The position numbers and the translations under genes were made by a program. From the NCBI GenBank assembly GCA_046327715.1, contig JAXLXY010000003.1, positions 124,001 through 188,000 on the forward strand: a stretch of DNA of 64,000 nt, written 5' to 3'. Shown here piece after piece: positions 29,097 to 37,720 of this stretch. How positions within the stretch are numbered: position 1 is the first letter of the stretch; each line of letters starts with the position of its first letter. Below the pieces are notes generated by a model. It ran no database searches. It worked only from the letters and a program-made list of their open reading frames with translations, and was not told the DNA's origin. Origin of the DNA: JADJOM01 sp046327715. Its GTDB lineage: Bacteria; Gemmatimonadota; Gemmatimonadetes; Gemmatimonadales; GWC2-71-9.

Positions 29097-30202
29097 GCGC
29101 TCACCACCTCGGCCAGCACCGCGAGCAGCGCATCGAGCTCGGCGACGGTGTGGTCGCCCATGTGCCCGATGCGGATCGTCTGGTCCTTGAGGGCGCCATA
29201 CCCCGCCGAGATGGTGTAGCCGCGGGCCTTCATGGCCTCGTTGATCCCCGAGCCGGTCTTCCCGGCGGGGACGGTGAGACAGGTGACGGTGGGCGAGCGG
29301 TACCCCTCGGGGGCAAGCACCCGCATCTCGATGCCGCGCCCGCGCATCTCGGCCGCCCACGCCCAGGTGCGTTCCGCCATCGCGACATGCCGGGCCCAGC
29401 GCGTCTCGATGGTCTCCTGCTCGATGCGCGCCACCTGCGCGGCCAGCGCGTACATCAACGACAGCGCCGGGGTGTTCGGGGTCTGGTGCTTGAGGATGAA
29501 GCTCTCGAACTCCAGCAGGTCGAAATAGATCCCGCGATGGGCCGTCTTCCGGGCGCGCTCCAGGGCCCTCGGGTGGGCCACGCCCAGGGCCAGGCCGGGC
29601 GGCAGGGCCAGGGCCTTCTGGGAGCCGGTCAGCACGAAGTCGAGGTCCCAGGCGTCGGTCTCGACCCGGGCGCCGGCCACGCCGGTCACGCTGTCGACGA
29701 GCAGGAGCACGTCCCCGGCCTCGTGGGCCACCCGCGCCAGGTCCGCGATGGGGTTGAGGGCGCCGGTCGAGGTCTCGGAATGGACCACGGTGATGGCATC
29801 ATACCGGGAGGCCGCGAGCGCGGTCCGGAGCTGCTCCGGGCGGTGCACTTCTCCGAGCGGGACCTCGAGCGCCGTGGCCTCCACTCCATTGGCGAGGGCG
29901 ATCTTGTAGAACCGTTCGCTGAAGGCGCCATTCACCAGGGAGAGCACCCGGGTTCCACCGCAGTTGCGGATGGAGGCCTCCATCAGTCCCGTGGCCGAGG
30001 AACTCGAGATGTAGACCGGTCGCTGGGTGCGGAAGATGCGCTGCAGGCCGGGCATCATCTGGGCGATGAGCTGTTCCATCCCCTTGCCCCGGTGCCCGAT
30101 CATGGGCCGGGTCTGGGCGGCGAGGATCTCGGGGCGCACTTCGGTGGGGCCCGGCAGGAAGAACCGGCCGAACGTCGCTGGGGCGGCTGGGGCTGCGGTC
30201 AT
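29093..30202 (-). CDS. Class V aminotransferase, probable phosphoserine transaminase
   Basis: The 369-residue PLP enzyme belongs to the serine-pyruvate/alanine-glyoxylate group: FFLPGPTEVRPEIL at the start, VDSVTGVAG, the PLP lysine in LTGSQKALALPPGLA, and RIGHMGDHT near the end. By sequence alone it could act on glyoxylate or serine. Its place between serB and serA argues that it converts phosphohydroxypyruvate to phosphoserine, replacing a classical SerC. TATATT lies about 50 bp upstream of the ATG and may be a promoter for this gene and serA. Confidence 0.88.
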   Translation of the reverse strand: MTAAPAAPATFGRFFLPGPTEVRPEILAAQTRPMIGHRGKGMEQLIAQMMPGLQRIFRTQRPVYISSSSATGLMEASIRNCGGTRVLSLVNGAFSERFYKIALANGVEATALEVPLGEVHRPEQLRTALAASRYDAITVVHSETSTGALNPIADLARVAHEAGDVLLLVDSVTGVAGARVETDAWDLDFVLTGSQKALALPPGLALGVAHPRALERARKTAHRGIYFDLLEFESFILKHQTPNTPALSLMYALAAQVARIEQETIETRWARHVAMAERTWAWAAEMRGRGIEMRVLAPEGYRSPTVTCLTVPAGKTGSGINEAMKARGYTISAGYGALKDQTIRIGHMGDHTVAELDALLAVLAEVVSA

Positions 30203-30286
30203 GACGGGGCACTCCGTGGGGACTGCCGCGCGCCCTCGTGGCGCGCGTGGCGGATCGAATATAGCGGGGAGCGTGCGGCCGCCCGG

Positions 30287-30946
30287 TCAGGCACCGGGTG
30301 GGCGAATGCCGAGCACTCCCGTCAGCGATGGCCCCGGCAGGGTGACATCCGCGCCCCGGACCACGGGATCGCGATGCACCACGCCGGTGAAGGCCGCGAA
30401 GCAGTCCACGGCGGGCCGCGCCTCGAGGTCGGTGGCGCCATCACCGACCAGGAGGCTTGGCCGGGGCAGCGCGTGCCCCTGCTGCTCCACCCAGTGGCGC
30501 TTGCCCCCCGCGCGGGCGAGTGGGGAGGCCCGATCGAAGTCGCGGTAGGCGCCGGTGGCGTCGAAGTGCAGGTCGACCGCGGCCACCCGCGCGGCGGGAA
30601 TGCCAAGGGCCGCCGCGACGACCCGCACCGCGGGCAGCACGCCGCCGCTCAGCACCTGCACCACGACGCCGCGGGCCTGCAGCTCGCGGACAGTCTCCCG
30701 GGCCCCGGGCACGAGATGCGTGACGTAGAGGGCGCCGATCCGCTCCACCTCGGCACGGGAGGGGCGGATCAGGTCGAGCCGGCGGCCATACACCTCCTCG
30801 AGGGGCACCGTGCCCTGCATGGCGAGGTCGGTGAGCCGGGCGATCTCCTCGCGGTGCGCCGCGGCCAGTTCCTCGATGCCCTCGATGGCGCTCAGGGTCG
30901 AGTCGCAGTCGAAGATGACCGTGCGAAAGCCGGCGACGGTGCTCAT
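30287..30946 (-). CDS. serB: Phosphoserine phosphatase
   Basis: This HAD-family enzyme removes phosphate from O-phosphoserine, the last step of serine synthesis. The nucleophile motif is FDCDSTL (the second Asp acts as acid/base), motif II serine is in QVLSGG, and motif III/IV is VGDGATDLEA. Length 219 residues is normal. The start ATG 30946 overlaps the MATE gene stop. With the aminotransferase and serA downstream it completes the pathway from phosphoglycerate to serine. Confidence 0.9.
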   Translation of the reverse strand: MSTVAGFRTVIFDCDSTLSAIEGIEELAAAHREEIARLTDLAMQGTVPLEEVYGRRLDLIRPSRAEVERIGALYVTHLVPGARETVRELQARGVVVQVLSGGVLPAVRVVAAALGIPAARVAAVDLHFDATGAYRDFDRASPLARAGGKRHWVEQQGHALPRPSLLVGDGATDLEARPAVDCFAAFTGVVHRDPVVRGADVTLPGPSLTGVLGIRPPGA

Positions 30947-32331
30947 CCCTCCAGCGCCTCCTCGACGAGGTGCGGGTCGGCGTCGAGGTGCACGCGCACC
31001 AGCGGCTGGCCCAGCCGGTGGTGGAGGCGGAACACCAGGACGATGGCCACCGAGACCAGGCCGAGTACCAGGCCCCACCACAAGCCGACGGGCCCGTAGC
31101 CGCGCGAGAATCCCAGATACAGGCTCACGGGCAGGCCCAGCAGCCAGAAGCCGAGCAGGCCGGTGACCATGGGCGTCCGGGTGTCGCCGAGCCCGCGGAG
31201 GATGCCGATGGCCGTCACCTGGATGCCGTCGAAGACCTGGAAGACGCCGGCCAGCGGGATCAGCGCGGCCGCGATCGCCAGCACTTCCGGGGCGCCGGTA
31301 TAGAGGCGCGCCAGCGGCAGCGGCAGCAGCAGGAAGGCGAGCGCGGTGGCGCCCATGAACCCGACGGCCACGGCGAGCGCCGCGCCCGCGCCGCGTGTCG
31401 CGGCGGGACGGTCGCCCCGCCCCACCGCGTGCCCGACGACCACCGCGGCGGCGGCCGACAGGCCGAGCGGCACCATGAAGGTCACGGACGCGAGATTGAG
31501 GGCGATCTGGTGCCCGCCGACCTGGGGGGTGCCCATGTTGCCCATCAGGAGGCCGACCACGCCGAAGACCCCGTACTCCAGCTGGTGCTGCGCCCCGATG
31601 GGCGCCCCGAGCCGGAGGAGGCGTCCGAGGGGGCGTCGTTCGAGCGCCTCGCGGTGGAAGGGCCGCACGTGGGGCCCGAGCAGCGGCCAGGCGAGGAGCA
31701 GGAGCAGGGCCGCCATCAGCAGCCGGCAGATGGTGGTGGCAAGCGCGGCGCCCGCCACGCCCATGGCGGGCGCGCCGAGCCGCCCGTAGATGAACACCCA
31801 GTTGAGCCCGGCATTGGCCAGGTTCGCCACCACGATGGTGATGACGATCGGACGGACGCGATGCAGGGCCTGGAGGCTCTGCCGGAACACGGTGAAGAGG
31901 AACAGGCCGAGCACGCCCGGAATGCACAGGCGGGCGTAGGCCCCCGCGGCGGGGGCCACCTCGGCGGGCTGCTTGAAGAACGCGAGGAGCGCCGGCGCCG
32001 GCCAGAGCAGCAGCGCGGTGGGCACGGTGAGCAGCGCGGCCAGGACCATGCCCCGCTGCACGCCGCGGCCGATGGCGGCGTGGTCGCCGGCACCGACGGC
32101 ATGGGCGATCACCGGGTCGAGCGCCATCAGCGCGCCCAGCCCGAAGACGGCCGCGCCGAAGAAGTAGACGTTGCCGAGGGCCACGCCGGCGAGAGCTTCC
32201 GGCGAGAGGTGCCCGACCATGATGGTGTCGACCACGCCCATGGTCATGAGCCCGACCTGGACCACCACCACCGGGAGGGCGAGCGCCAGCAGGGCGCGGA
32301 AGTCAGGGCGCGTGGGCAGCTGCAACGGCAT
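30943..32331 (-). CDS. MATE family efflux transporter
   Basis: The 462-residue protein has about twelve hydrophobic segments and a clear two-fold repeat. VVDTIMVGHLSPEALAGVALG at the N-terminus and GGHQIALNLASVTFMVPLGL in the second half are typical MATE motifs, and LRGLGDTRTPM is the usual cytosolic loop. It presumably exports drugs or metabolites using Na+ or H+. ATG 32331 (AGG upstream) is preferred to a TTG 18 bp earlier. The overlap with serB may reflect only compact packing. Confidence 0.94.
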   Translation of the reverse strand: MPLQLPTRPDFRALLALALPVVVVQVGLMTMGVVDTIMVGHLSPEALAGVALGNVYFFGAAVFGLGALMALDPVIAHAVGAGDHAAIGRGVQRGMVLAALLTVPTALLLWPAPALLAFFKQPAEVAPAAGAYARLCIPGVLGLFLFTVFRQSLQALHRVRPIVITIVVANLANAGLNWVFIYGRLGAPAMGVAGAALATTICRLLMAALLLLLAWPLLGPHVRPFHREALERRPLGRLLRLGAPIGAQHQLEYGVFGVVGLLMGNMGTPQVGGHQIALNLASVTFMVPLGLSAAAAVVVGHAVGRGDRPAATRGAGAALAVAVGFMGATALAFLLLPLPLARLYTGAPEVLAIAAALIPLAGVFQVFDGIQVTAIGILRGLGDTRTPMVTGLLGFWLLGLPVSLYLGFSRGYGPVGLWWGLVLGLVSVAIVLVFRLHHRLGQPLVRVHLDADPHLVEEALEG

Positions 32332-32360
32332 GGGACCTGGTCGGGACAAAGGCTGCGGAG

Positions 32361-32434
32361 CGCGCCCGGGTGGAATCGAACCACCGACCCACAGCTTAGA
32401 AGGCTGTTGCTCTATCCAACTGAGCTACGGGCGC
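32361..32434 (-). tRNA. tRNA-Arg (anticodon TCT)
   Basis: The 74-nt cloverleaf folds fully: acceptor GCGCCCG/CGGGCGC, D arm GCTC/GAGC, anticodon loop CTTCTAA (anticodon TCT, reads AGA), T arm GGTGG-TTCGATT-CCACC. The 3' CCA is not encoded. Confidence 0.97.
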
Positions 32435-32467
32435 CGGAGAAGCCCCGCCCCGAAGGCGGGTCCGTGA

Positions 32468-32473
32468 ATTGTA
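32468..32473 (-). promoter_or_regulatory. Possible -10 box for tRNA-Arg
   Basis: TACAAT on the transcribed strand, 33 bp before the tRNA 5' end. No good -35 was found at the normal distance, so this is tentative. Confidence 0.4.
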
Positions 32474-32534
32474 GTGGTGGGCGAGCCGTGGGGGTACTGC
32501 GGCGGGGAGGGTCGCGCGGGGCGCGGCGTGCCGC

Positions 32535-33056
32535 TCAGGGCGCCGCAACCTGGGGGCGGGGGTCGCGCGCGGTGAAGTAGAGGGTCTGCTGGCGGTCCGC
32601 CGGCAGCCGGAGCATCTGGACGATGTTCTGCTGGTCGGGGAAGGACTCGAAGAGGAGGGCGTCGAGCAGGCTCACCTTCCCCGCCGGCGCGGCCAGCGCT
32701 CCTTCCATCACGTACCAGACGACCTGCTGGGCCGCCTCGTCGCGTTCGAGGCCCGCGGCGGTCACCCTGAGGGGCACGCGGCGACCATCGACCTCGAGCA
32801 CGAAGGCCCGGGCGGCGTAGGCGGTGAACAGCGACTCCGCCGGGGCGGCGGCCGTCACGCGCAGCGTGCTGTCGCCAGCAAAGCGCTGCAGCCCGCGCTC
32901 GAGGTCGTCGTGAAAGAGCCGGACCCGGAGGGCCACGGTGCGCGCTTCGAGCACCATCCGGGTGTGGGAGACGTGGGTGTCGTGTCCTCGTGCCGGGACG
33001 CCGCCGGACGGCGGCGCCCCGGTGAGGAGCAGGAGGAGGAGGGCGGCCGGCCTCAT
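32535..33056 (-). CDS. DUF6702-family secreted protein
   Basis: The 173-residue protein has a hydrophobic N-terminal export signal (MRPAALLLLLLTGAP) and then HDTHVSHTRMVLEART, RLFHDDLERGLQRF and a C-terminal region with VSLLDALLFESFPDQQNIV. The early HxxHVS and LFxDDLE motifs are those of DUF6702, a family often found next to M1-like peptidases. Function is unknown. It overlaps the peptidase gene by 4 bp, so the two are probably made together and exported to the same compartment. Confidence 0.82.
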   Translation of the reverse strand: MRPAALLLLLLTGAPPSGGVPARGHDTHVSHTRMVLEARTVALRVRLFHDDLERGLQRFAGDSTLRVTAAAPAESLFTAYAARAFVLEVDGRRVPLRVTAAGLERDEAAQQVVWYVMEGALAAPAGKVSLLDALLFESFPDQQNIVQMLRLPADRQQTLYFTARDPRPQVAAP

Positions 33057-35140
33057 GAGGCGGCGGCGGGGCCCCGGCTCCAGGTGTTGTTCTCGCGATT
33101 CACGTCGGCGAGCACCTCGTCCGGATCGACCACCACCCGGACGACGGTCTTGTCGGTGAAGAGCCCGTAGATGTACTGCAGCTCGTTGCGGCGCCAGATG
33201 TCGGCGTTGAGCTTCACCCGCTGCGTCGTCCCGTCGTCGAAGGTCAGGTCGAGCTGGAGCGGCATGACCAGGCCCCCCTTGTTCTCGACCGTGACGCGGA
33301 CGTAGTTGCGACCGCGCGCCGTGGTGCCGATCAGGCTGTCGGCCGGCTGGCTTTCAACGGCGGTGACCGCCTGGTCGTTGGCATAGGTGGTGTAGAACCA
33401 GCCACGCCAGAACCAGTTGAGCAGCTCGCCGCCGCCGTCATCGAGCGAGCGGAAGAAGTCCGCCGGCTGCGGGTGCTTGAAGGCCCACCGGCGGGAGTAC
33501 TCGCTGAAGGCCTGGTCGAACAGCTGGGGCCCCATGATCTGCTCCCGCAGCATCACCAGGCCCGCCGCCGGCTTGCCGTAGCCGTTGTTGCCGAACTGGC
33601 GGTGGATCATGTCGGACTCGGTCATGAGCGGCACTTGGTCCGCGTCCTTCATGTAGCCCACGATGTTCTTGGCGGGGCCGCGCTGGCTCGGGTACTGGGG
33701 ATCCCACTCCTGCTCGGCGTAGTACTGCACGAAGCTGTTCAGCCCCTCGTCCATCCAGGTCCACTTCCGCTCGTCCGAGGCCACGATCATCGGGAACCAG
33801 TTGTGTCCCACCTCGTGGATGGTCACGCTGATCAGCGCCCGAGCCAGGCCGGCGGTGTAGCTGCCGTCGGGCGCGGGGCGTGCGCCACAGAAGGCCACCA
33901 TCGGGTACTCCATCCCGAAAACGGGCCCGTGCACGTTGACGGCCTTGGGGTACGGGTACGGGAAGGCCATCCGTCCGTAGGTCTTCATGGTCTGCGCGAT
34001 GGCGCGGGTCGAGACGCTGTCCCAGAGCGGCATCGCCTCACGGGGGTAGATCGAGTGCAGCTCGATCACCCGGCCGCCCGGCTGGTAGCGGTACCCCGCC
34101 GCGTCCCACACGTAGGCGCGTGAGGAGGCCCAGGCGAAGTCGCGCACGCTGTCCGCGTGGAACTTCCAGGTGATGGGCGCGGTCCCCGCCGGCCGGGTGG
34201 CGGGGGTGGCGGCTTCGTCCTTGGTGACGATGAACACCGGGGTCTCGGAGGCGAGGGCCCGGGTGAGGCGCTGCCGCTGGGTGGCGGTGAGCGTGGCCAG
34301 CGGGTTCTGCAGGACCCCCGTGGCCTGCACGATGTGATCGTGCGGCACCGTCAGCTCGACGTCATAGGTGCCGAAGTTGAGGTAGAACTCGCCCTGGCCG
34401 TAGAACTGGTCGGTCTGCCACCCGTTCTGGTCGTCGTAGACGCTGGCGCGGGGAAACCACTGCGCCACCTCGTACATCCAGCCATCCTTCACGAGCTCCC
34501 GGGCGCCGCGGCCATTCCGGCTGGTCTCGGGCATGATGAAGTGCCAGTCGATCTCGACCACGGCCCGCTGGCCCGGACCGAGCACCGCCGGCAGGACCAC
34601 CTTCATCTCGGTGCCGTTGATCACGTAGGGGACGTCCACCCGGCTCACCACCCGGCCACGGGTGACGACGGCCTGGACCCGGGTGATCTTGTGCCCGCCG
34701 TCAAACGGTTCGGGCGCGAGGAACCGCCGGGCCTGGGCCGAGATCTGCCGGGGCAGCGCCGGGGCGCCCTGGATGGTGCGGCTGACCGCCGGGTCGTCGA
34801 TGTTCTGGTCCAGCTGGAACCAGAGGTACTCGAGCTGGTCGGGCGAGTTGTTGTGGTAGGTGACCCGTTCCGACCCGGAGATGGTGTGGGTGGTGGTGTC
34901 GAGGGATGCCTTGATCGCGTAGTCGACCTGCTGCTGCCAGTACTTGGGCCCCGGCTTGCCGGCGGCGTTGCGGAACTCGTTCGGGGCAGCCCATTCCTCG
35001 AGGGCCCGGAAGTTCGACATGTTGGTCTTGGGGTTCGGCGGGGCGTTGAGCCACTGCTGCCCCGCCACCTCGTCGACGCCACCGGCCAGCACCGTCATTG
35101 CGATCGCCGCACCCGCGGCCCAACGCACGCCTGTCGCCAT
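33053..35140 (-). CDS. M1-family zinc metallopeptidase, exported
   Basis: The 695-residue protein has a signal peptide ending near VAGQ. The gluzincin zinc site is HEVGHNWFPM (His 442 and 446) with the third ligand in MDEGLNSF about 19 residues later, and FGMEY stands where M1 enzymes have GAMEN. It cuts N-terminal residues or peptides, here in the periplasm or outside the cell. A C-terminal beta region carries DPDEVLADVN. The gene is preceded by a 39-bp gap after HupE and followed by the DUF6702 protein. Confidence 0.93.
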   Translation of the reverse strand: MATGVRWAAGAAIAMTVLAGGVDEVAGQQWLNAPPNPKTNMSNFRALEEWAAPNEFRNAAGKPGPKYWQQQVDYAIKASLDTTTHTISGSERVTYHNNSPDQLEYLWFQLDQNIDDPAVSRTIQGAPALPRQISAQARRFLAPEPFDGGHKITRVQAVVTRGRVVSRVDVPYVINGTEMKVVLPAVLGPGQRAVVEIDWHFIMPETSRNGRGARELVKDGWMYEVAQWFPRASVYDDQNGWQTDQFYGQGEFYLNFGTYDVELTVPHDHIVQATGVLQNPLATLTATQRQRLTRALASETPVFIVTKDEAATPATRPAGTAPITWKFHADSVRDFAWASSRAYVWDAAGYRYQPGGRVIELHSIYPREAMPLWDSVSTRAIAQTMKTYGRMAFPYPYPKAVNVHGPVFGMEYPMVAFCGARPAPDGSYTAGLARALISVTIHEVGHNWFPMIVASDERKWTWMDEGLNSFVQYYAEQEWDPQYPSQRGPAKNIVGYMKDADQVPLMTESDMIHRQFGNNGYGKPAAGLVMLREQIMGPQLFDQAFSEYSRRWAFKHPQPADFFRSLDDGGGELLNWFWRGWFYTTYANDQAVTAVESQPADSLIGTTARGRNYVRVTVENKGGLVMPLQLDLTFDDGTTQRVKLNADIWRRNELQYIYGLFTDKTVVRVVVDPDEVLADVNRENNTWSRGPAAAS

Positions 35141-35179
35141 CAGCTGTCTCTCACGAAATAGAGTGGACCTGCCCGCCCG

Positions 35180-35788
35180 TCATCCGACCAATCGTTCCAC
35201 CAGGATCTTCGCGCCGACTGCCGCGATGCCGCCCGAGGCCACCAGCACCCAGTCGCGCCGGGCCAGCCCCGCCAGCCGCTCCACGCCCACCCCCACCAGC
35301 AGCACCAGCAGCACGATGCCCAGCTGCCCCACCTCCAGCCCGACGTTGAACGACAGCAGCGGCAGGAAGAGCGAGGCCTCGTCGCCCAGCAGGCTGCGCA
35401 GGAAGGTCGAGAAGCCCAGCCCGTGGATCAGCCCGAATCCGAGCGCCAGGCCATACCGCAGCGCCTGTCCCCGCGCCGCGCCACCGGTCGAGGGCTCCGC
35501 GGGCGACCGCGCCGTACCCGCGATCGACAGCAGGCTGGTGCAGACGATCGTGGCCGCGATGGCGGCCTCGACCAGCCCGGCATCCACCCGCACGAGCTGC
35601 AGGGTGGCGAGGGCCAGGGTGACGGAATGCCCCACGGTGAACGCCGTCACCAGCACGAGCAGCCGGCGCCAGTCGGCGGGACGATACGCCACGGTCAGCG
35701 CGGCCACGAACAGGATGTGGTCGTAGCCGCGGAGATCCGCGATATGGTGCATCCCGAGACGTGCGTAGGTGAGGATCTCAGAGCCCAT
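35180..35788 (-). CDS. HupE/UreJ_2-family membrane protein
   Basis: The 202-residue protein has about six hydrophobic segments and the family histidines: ARLGMHHIADLRGYDH at the start, TVGHSVTLAL, and GLIHGLGFS. HupE/UreJ_2 relatives are linked to nickel or cobalt handling, and some members sit beside peptidase or DUF6702 genes with no known metal enzyme, as here. ATG 35788 has no Shine-Dalgarno sequence; TACGAT lies 8 bp upstream (35797-35802). Confidence 0.85.
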   Translation of the reverse strand: MGSEILTYARLGMHHIADLRGYDHILFVAALTVAYRPADWRRLLVLVTAFTVGHSVTLALATLQLVRVDAGLVEAAIAATIVCTSLLSIAGTARSPAEPSTGGAARGQALRYGLALGFGLIHGLGFSTFLRSLLGDEASLFLPLLSFNVGLEVGQLGIVLLVLLVGVGVERLAGLARRDWVLVASGGIAAVGAKILVERLVG

Positions 35789-35876
35789 GCACGGTCATCG
35801 TACGGGAAGGTGGAAACGAGGTTTCGGGGGCCGCGACCGGGCCCGTCCCATGGCGCGAAGGTGCCAGGACCACGAA

Positions 35877-35950
<74 letters not shown>

Positions 35951-36154
35951 CGATTCACTCGGGTGGTGCCGCCCCAGGGGCCCCCGGAGCGCCGGGAAAA
36001 GTGGCACGGTCCACGGCCGAATGCGAGTCCTGACCGCGATCGCCCGGTCTGTGGAGATGGTCCTGCCAAGGAGCAGGGTTCGGGGACCAGCCGGGGGTCT
36101 GCGTCAACGCCGAACGGCGCAGCCACCGCGCGGCGGCCCGCCCCCGGGAACGCC

Positions 36155-36180
36155 GAACGGGAGCCGCGGGGCTCCCGTTC
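36155..36180 (-). terminator. Hairpin downstream of the VKOR gene
   Basis: A perfect 11-bp stem (GAACGGGAGCC, 4-base loop, complement) lies 30 bp past the VKOR stop, at the end of the twelve-gene run. There is no T-run after it. Confidence 0.55.
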
Positions 36181-36209
36181 CTCGGGTGCGGCCGCCCCGG
36201 TGTGCGCTT

Positions 36210-36674
36210 CTAGCTGCCGGCGTCCAGGCGGGCCCGCGCCTCGCGGAATATGATGACCGACAGGACCAGAATCACCGTGATGCTCACCGCGGAGATGGCG
36301 CACCACGGGCAGAAGGTGCGCAGCACGATGAACTCGCCGTACTTGAGCCGGAGCGTGAAGGCGAACCCAAGGGACGCCAGGACCAGCAGGACCCGCGTCA
36401 CGCCGAGCCCCCCCTGCCACCGGGGCTGCAGGCTGGCGAGCGCGGTCCCCAGCAGGAGCGCGTAGCCGATCATGCCGATCCGCGCGACATCCACGCCGAG
36501 GAACCAGCCCCAGGGACTGAACATGGCGCGGTCGCAGCCCCCGGTGGTGCACTGCAGCGAGCCGACCAGTCCGAGCTTGTAGAGGTGGAGGTAGGTCGCG
36601 GAACTCCCCGCGATCAGGCTGAGCATGGCCACCGCCATGCGCGCGCGGAGCGCGCCCTCGCTGGGTGTGCTCAT
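36210..36674 (-). CDS. VKOR-family disulfide-forming membrane protein
   Basis: The 154-residue protein has four hydrophobic segments and two cysteine pairs: QCTTGGCDRAMFSPWGW in the first periplasmic loop and FCPWC near the end, the quinone-coupled redox pair. Bacterial VKOR relatives replace DsbB and reoxidise a DsbA-like protein. ATG 36674 is chosen (it overlaps the cytochrome c stop as ATGA); an upstream frame is open but adds only an Arg-rich tail. The paired expression with a cytochrome c suggests that both face the periplasm and the respiratory chain. Confidence 0.88.
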   Translation of the reverse strand: MSTPSEGALRARMAVAMLSLIAGSSATYLHLYKLGLVGSLQCTTGGCDRAMFSPWGWFLGVDVARIGMIGYALLLGTALASLQPRWQGGLGVTRVLLVLASLGFAFTLRLKYGEFIVLRTFCPWCAISAVSITVILVLSVIIFREARARLDAGS

Positions 36675-37093
36675 GGCGCCCCCGTGGCGGCGCCGCTCCC
36701 GGCGCCGTGATAGGACTGCTGCAGCCACCGTACGTAGGCCACCACCTGCGGCATCTCGGCGGGGTCAACGCGGGTGGCGGGCGGCATCGCGCCGAAATGC
36801 CAGCGGCGCTGCGGCACGCCGGCCTGCATGGCCGCGGTCATGGCGGAATCCGAAACGAGGGCGGGGAGGAACAGCGTGTCGAGCAGCGGCGGGCCCAGCC
36901 CCTGGCCCTTGCCGAGAGCCCCGTGGCACGAGGCACAGTAGCTGGCGTACAGTACCGAGCCGCGGTCGAGCTGGGCCGGGGGCCGGCCGGGATTGAAGGC
37001 GGCCATGCGGGGATCGCCCCCGCCGGAACCGCCGCAGCCCGCGGCCGCGAGAGCCGCCGCCAGAAGGATCCACCGCGTGCTCGTGCGTCCCAT
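36671..37093 (-). CDS. Cytochrome c lipoprotein, single haem
   Basis: The 140-residue protein has a signal with lipobox AAGC (residues about 16-19), then one haem motif CASCH (about residue 53) in SVLYASYCASCHGALGKGQ. The distal Met is probably in FGAMPPAT. It is a class I cytochrome c held to the membrane by lipid. It starts 3 bp after the rdgB stop and overlaps VKOR by 4 bp. Confidence 0.9.
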   Translation of the reverse strand: MGRTSTRWILLAAALAAAGCGGSGGGDPRMAAFNPGRPPAQLDRGSVLYASYCASCHGALGKGQGLGPPLLDTLFLPALVSDSAMTAAMQAGVPQRRWHFGAMPPATRVDPAEMPQVVAYVRWLQQSYHGAGSGAATGAP

Positions 37094-37096
37094 GCG

Positions 37097-37720
37097 TCAA
37101 CCCTCTCCCGTGGTGCCCAGTGCCGTCAGGAGCCGCTCCAGGGCCCGTCCCCGGTGGCTGACCCGGTCCTTCTCGGCCTCATCGGCCTCACCGAAGGTCT
37201 TCCCCAGCTCGTCGCTGAGGAAGAGCGGATCATACCCGAATCCAGCGGTGCCGCGCGGCTCCTCCAGGATGAGGCCGCCGCAGGTACCGTCGAAGACCTC
37301 GGGGAACGCCCCCGTCCGCCGGAGCAGCACCAGCACGCAGCGATAGCGGGCCCGTCGGCGGTTCTCCGGCGCCCCGCGCAGCCGGCGCAGGAGCTCCGCG
37401 TTGTTGGCTTCATCAACCTCGCGGGGAGAGCCGGTGGCCCCGGCCCAGCGCTTGGAGCGGACGCCCGGCTGGCCGCCGAGGGAGAAGACCTCGAGCCCCG
37501 AGTCATCGGCCACGGTGGGGAGCCCGGTCTGCTTGAGGAAGTACTCGGCCTTGTGGCGGGCGTTGGTCTCGAAGCTGTCGGCCACCTCGAGGGTATCCTC
37601 GATGGGGCGCTCCGGGACGCCGACGTCGTCGGGAAACACCACCTCATGACCCGCGGCCTCGAGGATGCGCCGGATCTCGCGCTGCTTGCCCGCGCTCCGG
37701 GTGGCGAACAGCAGCTTCAC
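37097..37720 (-). CDS. rdgB: XTP/dITP diphosphatase (RdgB/HAM1)
   Basis: RdgB hydrolyses non-canonical purine triphosphates (dITP, XTP) to monophosphates and keeps them out of nucleic acids. KLLFATRSAGKQREI at the start, ETNARHKAEYF, TVADDSGLEV, and GTAGFGYDPLF and RVSHRGRAL at the end match the family. The start is GTG 37720, overlapping the rph stop as GTGA. The rph-rdgB pairing is conserved in many bacteria. Confidence 0.96.
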   Translation of the reverse strand: MKLLFATRSAGKQREIRRILEAAGHEVVFPDDVGVPERPIEDTLEVADSFETNARHKAEYFLKQTGLPTVADDSGLEVFSLGGQPGVRSKRWAGATGSPREVDEANNAELLRRLRGAPENRRRARYRCVLVLLRRTGAFPEVFDGTCGGLILEEPRGTAGFGYDPLFLSDELGKTFGEADEAEKDRVSHRGRALERLLTALGTTGEG

